DNA from: Shouchella shacheensis
GTDB lineage: Bacteria > Bacillota > Bacilli > Bacillales > Bacillaceae_D
Length of the DNA stretch: 64,000 nt
Assembly (NCBI RefSeq): GCF_001484965.1
Contig: NZ_KQ947395.1
Location: 37,087 to 101,086 of the forward strand
Direction of reading: 5' to 3'
The notes below the pieces were generated by a model. That model worked only from the letters and a program-made list of their open reading frames with translations. It ran no database searches and was not told the DNA's origin. Shown in pieces: positions 22,963-31,820 of the stretch. Position numbers and translations under genes: made by a program. How positions within the stretch are numbered: position 1 is the first letter of the stretch; each line of letters opens with the position of its first letter.

Positions 22963-23661
22963 CTAGTCTGCTATAAAATACTTGCGTTCCGGCCGACCGA
23001 CGATCCCGTAGATCGGTCTTGCTACGGCTTGTTTTGTGGAGATCAGGTATTCTAAATAACGGCGAGCCGTCGAACGTGAAGCGCCAAGCTGATCTCCCAA
23101 TTCGCTGGTCGTTAACCCGTCGTGTGCGCTCAAAATAGTCATGACCATTTTCAGCGAGAGTTCATCAATCCCTTTCGGAAGGAGGGACTGATTCGCTGCC
23201 GGTGGCTTGTCCTCTGTTTGGACAGGTGGGGCCTGAGCTCTTGTCAAACGATCGATCGCCGTTTGCGTAAAGGAGGTCGTTTGTGACAGTTGTTCATGGT
23301 AGGAAGCATAATCGCGCAATGTTTGTTCCAGACGCTGGAAAGAGTCGGTTTTGAGAATATAATCAAAGACCCCATACCTCAGCGATTGTTTGATATGCGC
23401 TTCATTCGTGGAGGCGGAGATCATGATAATGTCAGTAGATGGGTGGTGTTCGCGAATGTAACTGAATAAATTCGTGCCAAAATCATCAGGCATATAAATA
23501 TCTAAAAGGATCAAGTGGACGTCTTTTTTCTCTAACAGCTCTATTGTGTCTTTTGCTGAGGAAGCTTTTCCCACACAGAAAAAAGGTTCGATGCGATTGA
23601 CCACATCTTCATGGAGGCCTGCAATTCGGAAATCATCCTCAGTAACACAAACGTTAATCAT
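22963..23661 (-). CDS. Response regulator, CitB/DcuR-like
   Basis: A 232-residue two-component regulator. The receiver domain (residues 1-120) has the acidic pocket EDD at 8-10, phosphoacceptor D54 in LILLDIYMPDD, and K near residue 105 (ILKTDSF). The C-terminal half carries a helix-turn-helix near 185-205 (LTTSELGDQLGASRSTARRYLEYL), as in regulators of citrate and C4-dicarboxylate transport. It is 12 bp downstream of its sensor kinase gene and upstream of tctCBA, so control of that transporter is the likely job. The effector acid is unknown. Confidence 0.9.
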   Translation of the reverse strand: MINVCVTEDDFRIAGLHEDVVNRIEPFFCVGKASSAKDTIELLEKKDVHLILLDIYMPDDFGTNLFSYIREHHPSTDIIMISASTNEAHIKQSLRYGVFDYILKTDSFQRLEQTLRDYASYHEQLSQTTSFTQTAIDRLTRAQAPPVQTEDKPPAANQSLLPKGIDELSLKMVMTILSAHDGLTTSELGDQLGASRSTARRYLEYLISTKQAVARPIYGIVGRPERKYFIAD

Positions 23662-23673
23662 TGGCTAATCACC

Positions 23674-25257
23674 TCATTTAGAGTCTAAGGATTTTGGTAA
23701 GTAAATCACAAACAATGCCCCACCGTCGGAAAGGCTATGACATTCCATCATTCCTTCCAGAGGCGTAAGAAGCTCATCGATGATCGCTAACCCATACCCT
23801 CGCTTCCCTTTGCCAGACTTCGTCGTAAAGCCTTTTTGTTTGAGTGTGCTCAAATCTGCAGGCAGCCCAGGCCCGTTATCACTCACTTCAAAGACAATGT
23901 CATCTCCCAAGTCGGTGACGAAGAACGTGACGCTCGGATGCGGCGTGTAGGAAGAAGCTTCTAATGCATTATCGAGGACGTTGCCGAGAATGGAAATTAA
24001 CTGAGTTTGTCCCATATGGTTGGGCAACACGTCAAGTTGGCTGCCTGGATCGATTTGAAAATGGACTTTAAGCTCAGAAGCTTTGCCGAACTTGCCCATC
24101 AGAATGGCCTGAACGGTCATATCTTTTATATTTTTTGTAAGGGCAACGTCCTCATCCTTTTGGCGATTCGTTTCTTCGGAAATGAGCGCCATCGCTTCTT
24201 TGATACGGTTCATATACAAATAGCCGGAGATGGCATAAAGTTTATTCGTATATTCATGGTTTTGGGAGCGAAGATCGTCCGAGTACTTTTTAATATCAGA
24301 CAGTGTATTCGCCATTTCAATGAGGTCTGTTTTGTCACGGAAGCTACAAACAACGCCGACAATTTCGTTCTGTTGCAAGATCGGTTGCCGGTTGACGATA
24401 TAGATACGTCCGCGCATTTGGAATTCTTGATCATATTCAGGCTGCCCGTGTTTTAGCACCCGTGGAACCAATGTGTCAGTGACAATCTCCTTGATAGGGG
24501 TTCCTTCTCGGAAATCGTCAATTCCGAGCATTTCACGGGCGGAATCATTGAGCATCGTCACCTTCCCTTTGGCATCGACAGCAATTATGCCTTCGCGAAT
24601 CGCTTTAAGCGTCGATTGACGCAGCTGAAAAAGGGACGCAATTTCATGGGGTTCCAGCCCGTACATATCTTTACGAATGCTCTTGGAAAGCAGAATACTT
24701 CCAACGATACCAAGCCCAATGACGCCTGCCGTCATGGAAGCAAGCATGAAAAAGCGTTGCATAATCTCTGAACGAATATCTTGAATTAGAAAACCAACGG
24801 ACACAATCCCAATAATATTTCCCTCTTCGTCACGAATGGCCGTTTTCCCGCGCAGCGATTCCCCACGCGAACCCTTCGCCTCGGAAATATACGCTTCCCC
24901 CTCAACGAGCGCCTGATCGTTATCGCCCCCGACCATTGATTCTCCAATTTTCCAAGTATCTGGGTGGGCATAACGAACGCCCTCGGCGTCGCCAATCACA
25001 ACGAACTCAGCACCGGTATCTTTGCGTACCCTTTCTGCATAAGGTTGTAAAATAGACGTAGGATCCTCTGATTGGAAAGCATTCACAATTGTGGGGGAGC
25101 CAGCGATATGAACAGCCGTGCTAAGAGCAAGGTTTCCAAGGTTATCGTAAATATCCTGTGATTCAAGGTAGGCAAAGATCGTAGCGAGTAGAAGAGTGAC
25201 GAAAGAAATCAGCCCTGCTACAAGCGCAATGATTTTCGTTTGAATCGATATTTTCAC
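23674..25257 (-). CDS. Sensor histidine kinase, CitA/DcuS-like
   Basis: A 527-residue membrane sensor kinase. A membrane segment at about residues 8-30 leads into an extracytoplasmic PAS-like (sCache) sensor domain to about 170 with the YAHPDTWKIG motif, a second membrane segment (about 172-195), a cytoplasmic PAS domain, the H-box SQNHEYTNKLYAISGYLYM and the ATPase boxes NVLDNALEAS, DNGPG and GYGLAII. This is the citrate/malate/fumarate sensor layout. The start GTG at 25257 is chosen because AAGGGGA lies six bases upstream. With the response regulator it probably senses the acid taken up by TctCBA. Confidence 0.9.
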   Translation of the reverse strand: MKISIQTKIIALVAGLISFVTLLLATIFAYLESQDIYDNLGNLALSTAVHIAGSPTIVNAFQSEDPTSILQPYAERVRKDTGAEFVVIGDAEGVRYAHPDTWKIGESMVGGDNDQALVEGEAYISEAKGSRGESLRGKTAIRDEEGNIIGIVSVGFLIQDIRSEIMQRFFMLASMTAGVIGLGIVGSILLSKSIRKDMYGLEPHEIASLFQLRQSTLKAIREGIIAVDAKGKVTMLNDSAREMLGIDDFREGTPIKEIVTDTLVPRVLKHGQPEYDQEFQMRGRIYIVNRQPILQQNEIVGVVCSFRDKTDLIEMANTLSDIKKYSDDLRSQNHEYTNKLYAISGYLYMNRIKEAMALISEETNRQKDEDVALTKNIKDMTVQAILMGKFGKASELKVHFQIDPGSQLDVLPNHMGQTQLISILGNVLDNALEASSYTPHPSVTFFVTDLGDDIVFEVSDNGPGLPADLSTLKQKGFTTKSGKGKRGYGLAIIDELLTPLEGMMECHSLSDGGALFVIYLPKSLDSK

Positions 25258-25418
25258 AGCGATCCCCCTTAGCATAAATGGTTAGCGCAACGAGTGGAAG
25301 CGCATTCAACCTTCCTCTATCTTACATACTTTTTCATCAGAGGTCACCCCTAATAGGCTTCTCGTTCGCATCTATGAAAGGAAAAAGATAACAGTAGTTC
25401 GAGGGCACTCTCTCAAAG

Positions 25419-25468
25419 ATAGGGCTGCCCCTTTAAGTCAAAAAGTAATGACTCAGGGACAGCCCTAT
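25419..25468 (-). terminator. Terminator of putP
   Basis: ATAGGGCTG (25419-25427) and CAGCCCTAT (25460-25468) pair perfectly around inner complementary stretches (CCCCTT and AGGG, TTGAC-like arms). The minus strand continues TCTTTG. It follows the putP stop. Confidence 0.7.
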
Positions 25469-25488
25469 AACCAACAACGCCTCTCTAA

Positions 25489-26988
25489 TTAAGACTCAGA
25501 CTCCAATTTCTTCTCAAAGGCCCGAAATCCTTCTTCGACATTCGGATCCTTCTTTGTCAGCAAGCTAACAACAACGATCGCAATCACACTCAACAAAAAG
25601 CCCGGTACTAGCTCATAGATCCGTTCAGGCATACCAAAAACTGCGTACAAGTTGGTGTTCGACCAAACGATGACCACGGATGCGCCGACAATCATGCCTG
25701 CGAGGGCGCCCCATTTTGTGATGCCCTTCCAGTAAACGCTTATGAGGATGACTGGTCCAAAGGCAGCACCAAAGCCGGCCCACGCGTAACTGACAAGCTC
25801 AAGAATCGTGTCGTTTTGATTCCAAGCGCCCAAGAGCGCAATAATCGCAATAATGAGCACCGCCAATCGTCCGATAAAAACAAGTTCTTTTTCTGAAGGT
25901 GCGCGTTTCAAAACGGTCTTGTAGATATCCTCTGTTAACGAGCTCGACGTGACGAGAAGCTGAGAGGAAATGGTGCTCATCACAGCTGCCAATATCGCTG
26001 AGAAAATAAAGCCGGTAATGAAAGGATGAAAGAGAATATTCCCTAGTTCCACAAAAACGGTTTCCGGATCATCCAGCGCAACTCCTTGACTTGAAAAATA
26101 GGCGCGCCCAACAAGACCTGTTAACATGGCCCCGATAATCGAGAGTATCATCCAACCAATTCCAATCCGGCGTGCCGATTTTGTCTCTTTCGCAGACTTA
26201 ATCGCCATAAAGCGGACAATAATATGCGGCTGACCAAAGTAGCCTAGTCCCCAGGCAAGCATTCCGATAATGCCAATGACGGTGGTGCCTCGGAAAACAT
26301 CGAGTAGGAGTGGATCAATATCCCTAATTTGATCAAACGCATTGGTTGCGCCCCCAACGTCAGTAAACGCAATAATGGGCACAAAGATGAGTGCGACCAT
26401 CATGATCGTTCCTTGAACGACATCCGTCCAGCTTACGGCTAAGAAGCCGCCAAACAATGTGTAGGCGATGGTCACACCAGCGATGACCCAAAGTCCGGTT
26501 GTATAGTCCATGCCGAGGACACTTTGAAAGACCACACCCCCTGACACCATTCCCGCTGAGACATAGAGTGTAAAGAATACGAGAATGATGATACTAGAGA
26601 AAAAGCGAAGGAGTTTTGTGCGATCGTAGAACCGGTTTTCTAGAAAGGTTGGGATGGTGATCGAATTCTTGGCCGTCTCCGTGTACGTACGAAGACGCGG
26701 GGCCAAGAAAAGCCAGTTTAAGTAAGCCCCTAGAGTGAGTCCAAGTGCCAGCCACCCTGCACTCAACCCGGAGCCATACATCTCACCTGGCAAGGCAAGC
26801 ATTAACCAACCACTCATATCGGAAGCGCCGGCACTTAAAGCCGCAACGGTCGGAGAAAGTTCACGACCACCAAGCATGTAGTCGGAATGGGTTGCCGTTT
26901 TCTTGTAGCCATACCAGCCGATGAAAAGCATAATAAGCAAATAAACAATAATAGATAAAATAAGAGAAATGGAAATGGGTATCGACAT
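25489..26988 (-). CDS. putP: Sodium/proline symporter PutP
   Basis: A 499-residue sodium:solute symporter family protein with about thirteen membrane segments. The PutP marks are YMLGGRELSPTVAALSAGASDMSGWLMLALPGEMY near residues 37-70 (landmarks only), VSAGMVSGGVVFQS, WGLGYFGQPHIIVRFMAI near 245-262 and ISSQLLVTSSSLTEDIY. It takes up proline with sodium for osmoprotection or as nutrient, which suits a halotolerant host. It stands alone on the minus strand with AGGATGTC upstream of its start. Proline specificity is inferred from family resemblance. Confidence 0.9.
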   Translation of the reverse strand: MSIPISISLILSIIVYLLIMLFIGWYGYKKTATHSDYMLGGRELSPTVAALSAGASDMSGWLMLALPGEMYGSGLSAGWLALGLTLGAYLNWLFLAPRLRTYTETAKNSITIPTFLENRFYDRTKLLRFFSSIIILVFFTLYVSAGMVSGGVVFQSVLGMDYTTGLWVIAGVTIAYTLFGGFLAVSWTDVVQGTIMMVALIFVPIIAFTDVGGATNAFDQIRDIDPLLLDVFRGTTVIGIIGMLAWGLGYFGQPHIIVRFMAIKSAKETKSARRIGIGWMILSIIGAMLTGLVGRAYFSSQGVALDDPETVFVELGNILFHPFITGFIFSAILAAVMSTISSQLLVTSSSLTEDIYKTVLKRAPSEKELVFIGRLAVLIIAIIALLGAWNQNDTILELVSYAWAGFGAAFGPVILISVYWKGITKWGALAGMIVGASVVIVWSNTNLYAVFGMPERIYELVPGFLLSVIAIVVVSLLTKKDPNVEEGFRAFEKKLESES

Positions 26989-27311
26989 CCTTTCTGTTTA
27001 AAACTATGATTTTTCTCGGTAAATATTCTCCGTTCATCCACTCCTGTTTGGCACATTTGAACATCATAACGAAAGATTGACGATCCTGCAACATGAATTC
27101 AGACATTGTTTGGAGGTTTCTTACAGTATCTCCCTAAAGTTCACCAAAGGTAGCTGTCGTCCGTGCCCTGTTCGGAAAGTCGTCTGCTACGAAGGAACGG
27201 CGCATGAGCGTTGCTCTCTCAAGCGAAGACTGAAAAATCGTTATAGAAACCTAAGGAAACAAGTTGCGATTTTCTCTCCCTCCACATAGTTTTTAAGAGG
27301 GGGTGAGAAAG
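26989..27311. other. Divergent intergenic region putP / yqhO
   Basis: These 323 bp hold the upstream regions of two divergent genes. Short frames on both strands lack ribosome sites and family resemblance. AAGAGGGGG at the right edge is the yqhO ribosome site. No promoter was clear enough to place. Confidence 0.4.
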
Positions 27312-28211
27312 ATGGTGAACGTCGATGCAGTATTTGCTGGGGGCGGCGTAAAGGCTTTTGCGTTTGTTGGTGCCATCGAAGTGGCAGAATCGAAAGGCCT
27401 GAAGTTCCAGCGAATTGCCGGCACGAGCGCGGGTTCAATCATCGCCGCCTTTTTGATGGCTGGTTATACAGGCAAAGAGCTTCGCGAGCTGCTCGATGAG
27501 TTAAATGTGGAGCAGATGAAGGATGAGCGTTTCTCGGCACTGCCTTTTCCTGTGACCAAATGGATTAATCTTTATTTTAGACAAGGGCTTTACAAGGGGG
27601 ATGCCCTTGAAGAATGGTTGAAGGAGCGATTAGCGGCGAAAGGGGTGAGGACGTTTGGCGATTTGCCTGAAGGCTCATTGCGTGTGGTGGTCTCGGATCT
27701 GACACAAGGCAAGATGGTTGTTCTTCCCGATGATTTAAAAAGCTACGGCATTGCCGCAAGAAACTTTTCAGTCGCTCGTGCGATCCGCATGAGCTGTGGC
27801 ATTCCTTTCTTTTATGAACCGGTGAAGCTCTACAATAAAGCGATGAGCCGTCATCCCTCTTATATCGTCGACGGGGCGTTGCTGAGCAATTTTCCAATGT
27901 GGCTGTTCAAGGATGGAAGGCGTGGCGGCTGGCCTAGGCCGGTGATTGGTTTTCAACTTTCCCCTCAGGATGAGGTACGTCCAAAAAGCGAAATGAAAAA
28001 TGCGATCGATATGTACAAAGCCGTGTTTGGTACCATGACCAGTGCCCACGATAAGCGCTACATCAGCGAAGAGCACGCAAAAAATATTGTCTTTATCCCG
28101 ATAAAAGAAGTGAAAGCCACTAATTTTGAGATCTCAGAAGAGGAGAAGGAAGAGTTGATTCTTCTCGGAAGCGAAAAGACGAAGAAATTCATGAAAACTT
28201 GGTCGCTTTAA
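27312..28211 (+). CDS. yqhO: Patatin-like phospholipase YqhO
   Basis: A 299-residue patatin-family acyl hydrolase. The oxyanion hole GGGVKAFAFVGA (about residues 10-21), the nucleophile serine near residue 39 in GTSAGS, and the dyad aspartate in VDGALLSNFP (near 188) are all there, so it should be catalytically competent on lipids or acyl esters. Start ATG 27312 is preferred to GTG 27303, as AGAGGGGGTGA then has normal spacing. Its position between mntR and yqhP is conserved in Bacillus. Physiological substrate unknown. Confidence 0.9.
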   Translation: MVNVDAVFAGGGVKAFAFVGAIEVAESKGLKFQRIAGTSAGSIIAAFLMAGYTGKELRELLDELNVEQMKDERFSALPFPVTKWINLYFRQGLYKGDALEEWLKERLAAKGVRTFGDLPEGSLRVVVSDLTQGKMVVLPDDLKSYGIAARNFSVARAIRMSCGIPFFYEPVKLYNKAMSRHPSYIVDGALLSNFPMWLFKDGRRGGWPRPVIGFQLSPQDEVRPKSEMKNAIDMYKAVFGTMTSAHDKRYISEEHAKNIVFIPIKEVKATNFEISEEEKEELILLGSEKTKKFMKTWSL

Positions 28212-28286
28212 ATTAAATGGAAAAGGCACAGAGAAATTACCGCCTGGACAAAGACTCATCGCGTGAGGGCATTGAAGAGTCTTTTT

Positions 28287-28780
28287 GTCTAGCTCCGGCG
28301 CCCACTCGCTCGAGGTTTCTTCAGACCGCCAGATCAAGCCAAAAAGGCGGACTTGATACTGCCGTTCTTCCAGAACTTGTCGCTCGTGAGCAGGGCGCCT
28401 CCGCTTTTCATGTCTAGCTCCGGCGGGTAGAAGCTCGGGATTTTTCAGTCCTGCCCTGAAACCCAAGATCGGGATTTCTAGGTCAGGCCTTCCAAAATCC
28501 TCGCTTCTGGGCGACCCGCCTTTGCTTTTCGGTATTGTCTAGCTTCGGCGCCCACTCGCTCGAGGTTTCTTCAGACCGACAGATCAAGCCAAAAGGCGGG
28601 CTTGATACTGCCGTTCTTCCAGAACTTGTCGCTCGTGAGCAGGGCGCCTCCGCTTTTCTTGTCTAGCTTCGGCGGGTAGAAGCGTCGAGATTTTTCGCCC
28701 CGATAACGAAATCCAAGACCGGGGTTTCTTTTATCGGGTCTCCAAAAATTCTCGCTCCTGACCAACCCGCCTCCGCTTTC
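28287..28780 (+). repeat. Array of four interspersed palindromic repeats (B-A-B-A)
   Basis: Units are B1 28287-28411, A1 28412-28536, B2 28537-28660 and A2 28661-28780, all in the same orientation and each opening GTCTAGCT(C/T)CGGCG. B1 and B2 are nearly identical over 120 bp. A2 has the variant centre in which CCCCGATAACGAAATCC is partly mirrored by GGGGTTTCTTTTATCGGG. The array fills the space between the convergent ends of yqhO and yqhP. The strict alternation suggests growth by duplicating a BA pair. Confidence 0.92.
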
Positions 28781-28783
28781 GGG

Positions 28784-29185
28784 CTAAGCCCGCTTCTTGT
28801 TCTTTGACTTCTGTTTACTTTTGCTCCCTTCAATGACCGTCAGCTGCGGTCCAGAGCGACGTTTTGGGGCTTTTTTTAGTCCTCTACTGTTGCGAATGGC
28901 TTGTTTGCTAGGACCACTCAAGGCACCAGACTTTTGCTTCACGCCTCTTTTGGTCGTACTTGTATGTTTCGCTCGGCGAAGTTGTTCTCTAGAAGGCCCG
29001 CTTCTCTTAGGAAGAAAGGGGGCGCCGTATTTCTTGGAAACGTAAAAGCGGTAAGCAAAAAAGATCAAGGCCCCGATAAACACAAGGAACAACAGTCTCT
29101 GAAAGAATAACGCTGGGTTTCCAGCAATGCCGATGATCGCTAAAACAATCACGGTCGGAACCGCCCACCTCATAAAGTTTGGCAT
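28784..29185 (-). CDS. yqhP: YqhP-like small membrane protein
   Basis: A 133-residue protein with two hydrophobic segments near the N-terminus (about residues 4-22 and 27-43) and a long, strongly basic cytoplasmic tail rich in Lys, Arg, Ser and Gly (KRSGPSREQLRRAKH, KSKQKSKNKKRA). The plan and place downstream of yqhO match the Bacillus YqhP (SA1362-like) family of unknown function. Start ATG 29185 is chosen because GGAGGTG lies seven bases upstream; the longer frame to 29284 has no ribosome site. The basic tail could bind nucleic acid or membrane surface, but that is only inference. Confidence 0.8.
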   Translation of the reverse strand: MPNFMRWAVPTVIVLAIIGIAGNPALFFQRLLFLVFIGALIFFAYRFYVSKKYGAPFLPKRSGPSREQLRRAKHTSTTKRGVKQKSGALSGPSKQAIRNSRGLKKAPKRRSGPQLTVIEGSKSKQKSKNKKRA

Positions 29186-29510
29186 GCAAAGACACCTCCA
29201 AGAAATTTTTAAAGCAATCTTTAGCTCGTCTTTTGCGTCGTGTATTTCAAGTCGAAGAAGCCTTTCAAACGAAGCGATCGCCATTTCGATAGTGGAACAC
29301 GCGACGGAACATTGGCGTGTGCGAACTCGCGTGTAGATACGTTAGTAGCAGTATAAGTTTTATCGATTCTTCAAGCAAGTTTTGCTGGAGCTGGCCCGCT
29401 GTATATCTAGAGTCGATGTACTATTTATATTCTATATCAGTTAACGAAAACCTCTTAAGCGAGCATAAAAACACCAAGGGCGCGGACACACTAGCATGAG
29501 GAGGTGCAAA
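29186..29510. other. Intergenic region between yqhP and yqhR, yqhQ missing
   Basis: In B. subtilis a yqhQ gene lies between yqhP and yqhR. Here 325 bp carry no gene: short frames have no ribosome sites. The stretch is AT-rich toward yqhR, with TATATT/TATATC near 29428-29440 as possible -10 elements. AGGAGGTGC at the right edge is the yqhR ribosome site. Confidence 0.5.
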
Positions 29511-29996
29511 ATGGCGGATCAAAAGTATTCAAATCGAGACATTAAACAGCAGAAGCAAATGAATTTTCCAATAAAAGTGGCCTTAATCGGCTTTTTTGGT
29601 GGATTGTTCTGGTCGTTGATTGGCTACTTCTCGTATTATTTCAGCTTTACAAAAATCGGTCCAGCATTCGTCCTAATGCCGTGGGCACTTGGGGAGTGGA
29701 AAACGGGACATCTCGGCCAAGTGTTAGGGGTTCTTGTCCTCGCCATTCTTTCCATAGCGGTTGCCTTCTTATACAAATTCTGCTTCCAGAAAATCAATAG
29801 CATGTGGGTAGGGGTAGGGGTTGGCATCTTGTTGTGGATCATTGTCTTTTATATTATTAACCCGTTTGTGCCACAGCTTAAACCTGTTCAAAGCTATGAC
29901 TGGCATACGTTGGTGACGTCTCTGTGCCTCTACGTGCTTTATGGGCTATTTATCGGCTACTCCATTTCTTATGAATATGCGGAACAGAAGTATTAA
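29511..29996 (+). CDS. yqhR: YqhR family membrane protein
   Basis: A 161-residue integral membrane protein with four hydrophobic segments (about residues 20-42, 67-90, 97-117 and 135-153). The N-terminal segment NFPIKVALIGFFGGLFWSLIGY and position match the YqhR family of Bacillaceae, of unknown function. Start ATG 29511 follows GAGGAGGTGC; a frame start 15 bases upstream is less well placed. A short gap separates it from yqhT. Confidence 0.87.
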   Translation: MADQKYSNRDIKQQKQMNFPIKVALIGFFGGLFWSLIGYFSYYFSFTKIGPAFVLMPWALGEWKTGHLGQVLGVLVLAILSIAVAFLYKFCFQKINSMWVGVGVGILLWIIVFYIINPFVPQLKPVQSYDWHTLVTSLCLYVLYGLFIGYSISYEYAEQKY

Positions 29997-30075
29997 ATGT
30001 AGCGCGAGAAGCAGCAATACCAAAACTATGCTACAATTTCCCTATCCGTTCGTTTTATGAAAGGGGAGATGGAGA

Positions 30076-31146
30076 GTGAGCAAATTAACAGCACTACGAA
30101 AACGATTCAGCGAGCAGGGCATTGACAGTCTCCTGGTCGCAAGTGGGGTTAACCGCCAGTATTTGAGTGGATTCACGGGCTCGTCAGGGGCGCTGCTCAT
30201 CACGGAGATGGAAGCGATTTTTATCACTGATTTTCGCTACACAGAACAAGCCGCTTCTGAAGTGAAGGAATTCATAATTGTGAAGCAAGAAGGAACGCTT
30301 GCAGACGAAGTAGCCAAACAGGCAAAGAACCTGGATGTATCCAAACTTGGATTTGAAAAAGCGCAGCTTACATATGCCGACTACGACCAGTATAAAGGCT
30401 TACTGCCGGGGATGGACTTTGTGCCGGTAACTCAAATGGTGGAATCTCTTCGCCTTGTAAAAACAAAAGAGGAGCTTTCGGTCATGCAGAAAGCGGCTGA
30501 CATTGCGGATAACGCATTTGCTCACATTCAATCGGTGATTCGACCAGGCATCGCCGAGCTGGATGTGGCGAACGAGCTCGAATTTTTTATGCGCAAACAG
30601 GGGGCAGCCAGCTCTTCGTTCGATATTATCGTTGCCTCAGGCTACCGCTCAGCGCTCCCACATGGCACAGCCTCAGAGAAAAAGATTGAATCCGGGGAGC
30701 TCGTCACGCTCGACTTCGGGGCTTACTACAACGGGTACTGCTCTGACATTACGCGTACGCTTGCCGTGGGAGAGATTTCAGGGGACCTGCATACGATCTA
30801 TGAAACCGTTCGCGTCGCTCAGGAGCTTGGGATGAACGGGATCAAACCAGGAATGACCGGGAAAGAAGCCGATGCCTTGACAAGGGATTATATCCGTGAG
30901 AAAGGCTATGGCAACTATTTTGGCCACTCCACTGGACACGGTCTCGGGATGGAAGTTCACGAGGGGCCGGGGCTTTCTGTGAAGTCGGAGGTTGTTTTGG
31001 AACCGGGGATGGTCGTAACAGTAGAACCCGGAATTTACATACCTGGTGTCGGCGGGACGCGAATTGAAGACGACATTGTGATTACGGAAGAAGGCATTCG
31101 TTCTCTTACTCATTCAACGAAGGAGCTCCTACACGTCGGAAAATGA
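30076..31146 (+). CDS. yqhT: Xaa-Pro aminopeptidase-like M24 peptidase YqhT
   Basis: A 356-residue metallopeptidase of family M24 (creatinase fold). An N-terminal domain (residues 1-125, LVASGVNRQYLSGFTGSSG) precedes the pita-bread catalytic domain. The dimetal ligands are recognisable in LDFGAYYNGYCSDITR (two Asp), GHSTGHGLGMEVHE (His), TVEPGIY (Glu) and GTRIEDDIVI (Glu). It should cleave N-terminal residues before proline in the cytoplasm. The start is GTG at 30076 behind GGGGAGATGGA. It lies directly upstream of efp, as in B. subtilis, which is interesting since EF-P relieves stalling at proline runs. Confidence 0.93.
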   Translation: MSKLTALRKRFSEQGIDSLLVASGVNRQYLSGFTGSSGALLITEMEAIFITDFRYTEQAASEVKEFIIVKQEGTLADEVAKQAKNLDVSKLGFEKAQLTYADYDQYKGLLPGMDFVPVTQMVESLRLVKTKEELSVMQKAADIADNAFAHIQSVIRPGIAELDVANELEFFMRKQGAASSSFDIIVASGYRSALPHGTASEKKIESGELVTLDFGAYYNGYCSDITRTLAVGEISGDLHTIYETVRVAQELGMNGIKPGMTGKEADALTRDYIREKGYGNYFGHSTGHGLGMEVHEGPGLSVKSEVVLEPGMVVTVEPGIYIPGVGGTRIEDDIVITEEGIRSLTHSTKELLHVGK

Positions 31147-31214
31147 ATAAGACATCGCGTGGGAGCTATGGTATAGTAAGTAGTGGAAATGAGCGCAAAA
31201 ATGGAGGATGAATG

Positions 31215-31772
31215 ATGATATCTGTCAACGATTTTAAAACGGGCTTAACGATTGAGGTGGACAACGGCATTTGGCAAGTCATGGACTTTCAACATGTGAA
31301 GCCGGGAAAGGGCGCGGCGTTTGTACGATCAAAGCTTCGTAACCTACGGACGGGGGCGATTCAAGAGAAAACGTTCCGTGCCGGGGAGAAAGTGAGCAAA
31401 GCCCACATTGAAAATCGCCGCATGCAGTATCTTTATGCGAGTGGAGATACGCATACGTTCATGGACAATGAAACGTTCGATCAGCTTGAGCTGCAGGCGT
31501 CGCAAATCGAATATGAGCTGAAGTTCTTGAAAGAGAACATGGAAGTTCAGATTATTACGTACGAAGGGGAAACACTCGGTGTCGAAGTACCAAACACGGT
31601 CACACTTGAAGTCACAGAAACAGAGCCAGGCATCAAAGGAGATACAGCTTCAGGTGGTACGAAGCCTGCAACCGTTGAAACAGGCCTGACCGTGCAAGTG
31701 CCGTTCTTTGTGAACCAGGGAGATAAGCTGATTATTGATACCCGCAATGCTTCGTATGTATCGAGGGGATGA
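31215..31772 (+). CDS. efp: Translation elongation factor P
   Basis: A 185-residue EF-P that binds stalled ribosomes and promotes peptide bond formation at polyproline motifs. It has the three-domain layout with [17 protein letters not shown]; the modified lysine is K32, the residue that carries 5-aminopentanol in B. subtilis. [20 protein letters not shown] is the domain III signature. Start ATG 31215 (giving MISVNDF) is chosen over ATG 31212 by family length and spacing from GGAGGA. A strong terminator follows. Confidence 0.96.
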   Translation: MISVNDFKTGLTIEVDNGIWQVMDFQHVKPGKGAAFVRSKLRNLRTGAIQEKTFRAGEKVSKAHIENRRMQYLYASGDTHTFMDNETFDQLELQASQIEYELKFLKENMEVQIITYEGETLGVEVPNTVTLEVTETEPGIKGDTASGGTKPATVETGLTVQVPFFVNQGDKLIIDTRNASYVSRG

Positions 31773-31786
31773 GTGCACGCCCTAGA

Positions 31787-31820
31787 AAAACCCCGAGAAC
31801 CAACGTTCTCAGGGGTTTTT
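31787..31820. terminator. Bidirectional terminator between efp and the LacI-type gene
   Basis: AACCCCGAGAAC pairs with GTTCTCAGGGGTT across a short loop, with A5 upstream and T5 downstream. It overlaps the last codon of the convergent regulator gene. Confidence 0.9.

Noticed and set aside
28217-28765. Frames of 60-110 codons in the four-unit repeat array
   Set aside because: They are translations of the palindromic repeats, similar to those at 4.2 and 62 kb, and not genes.
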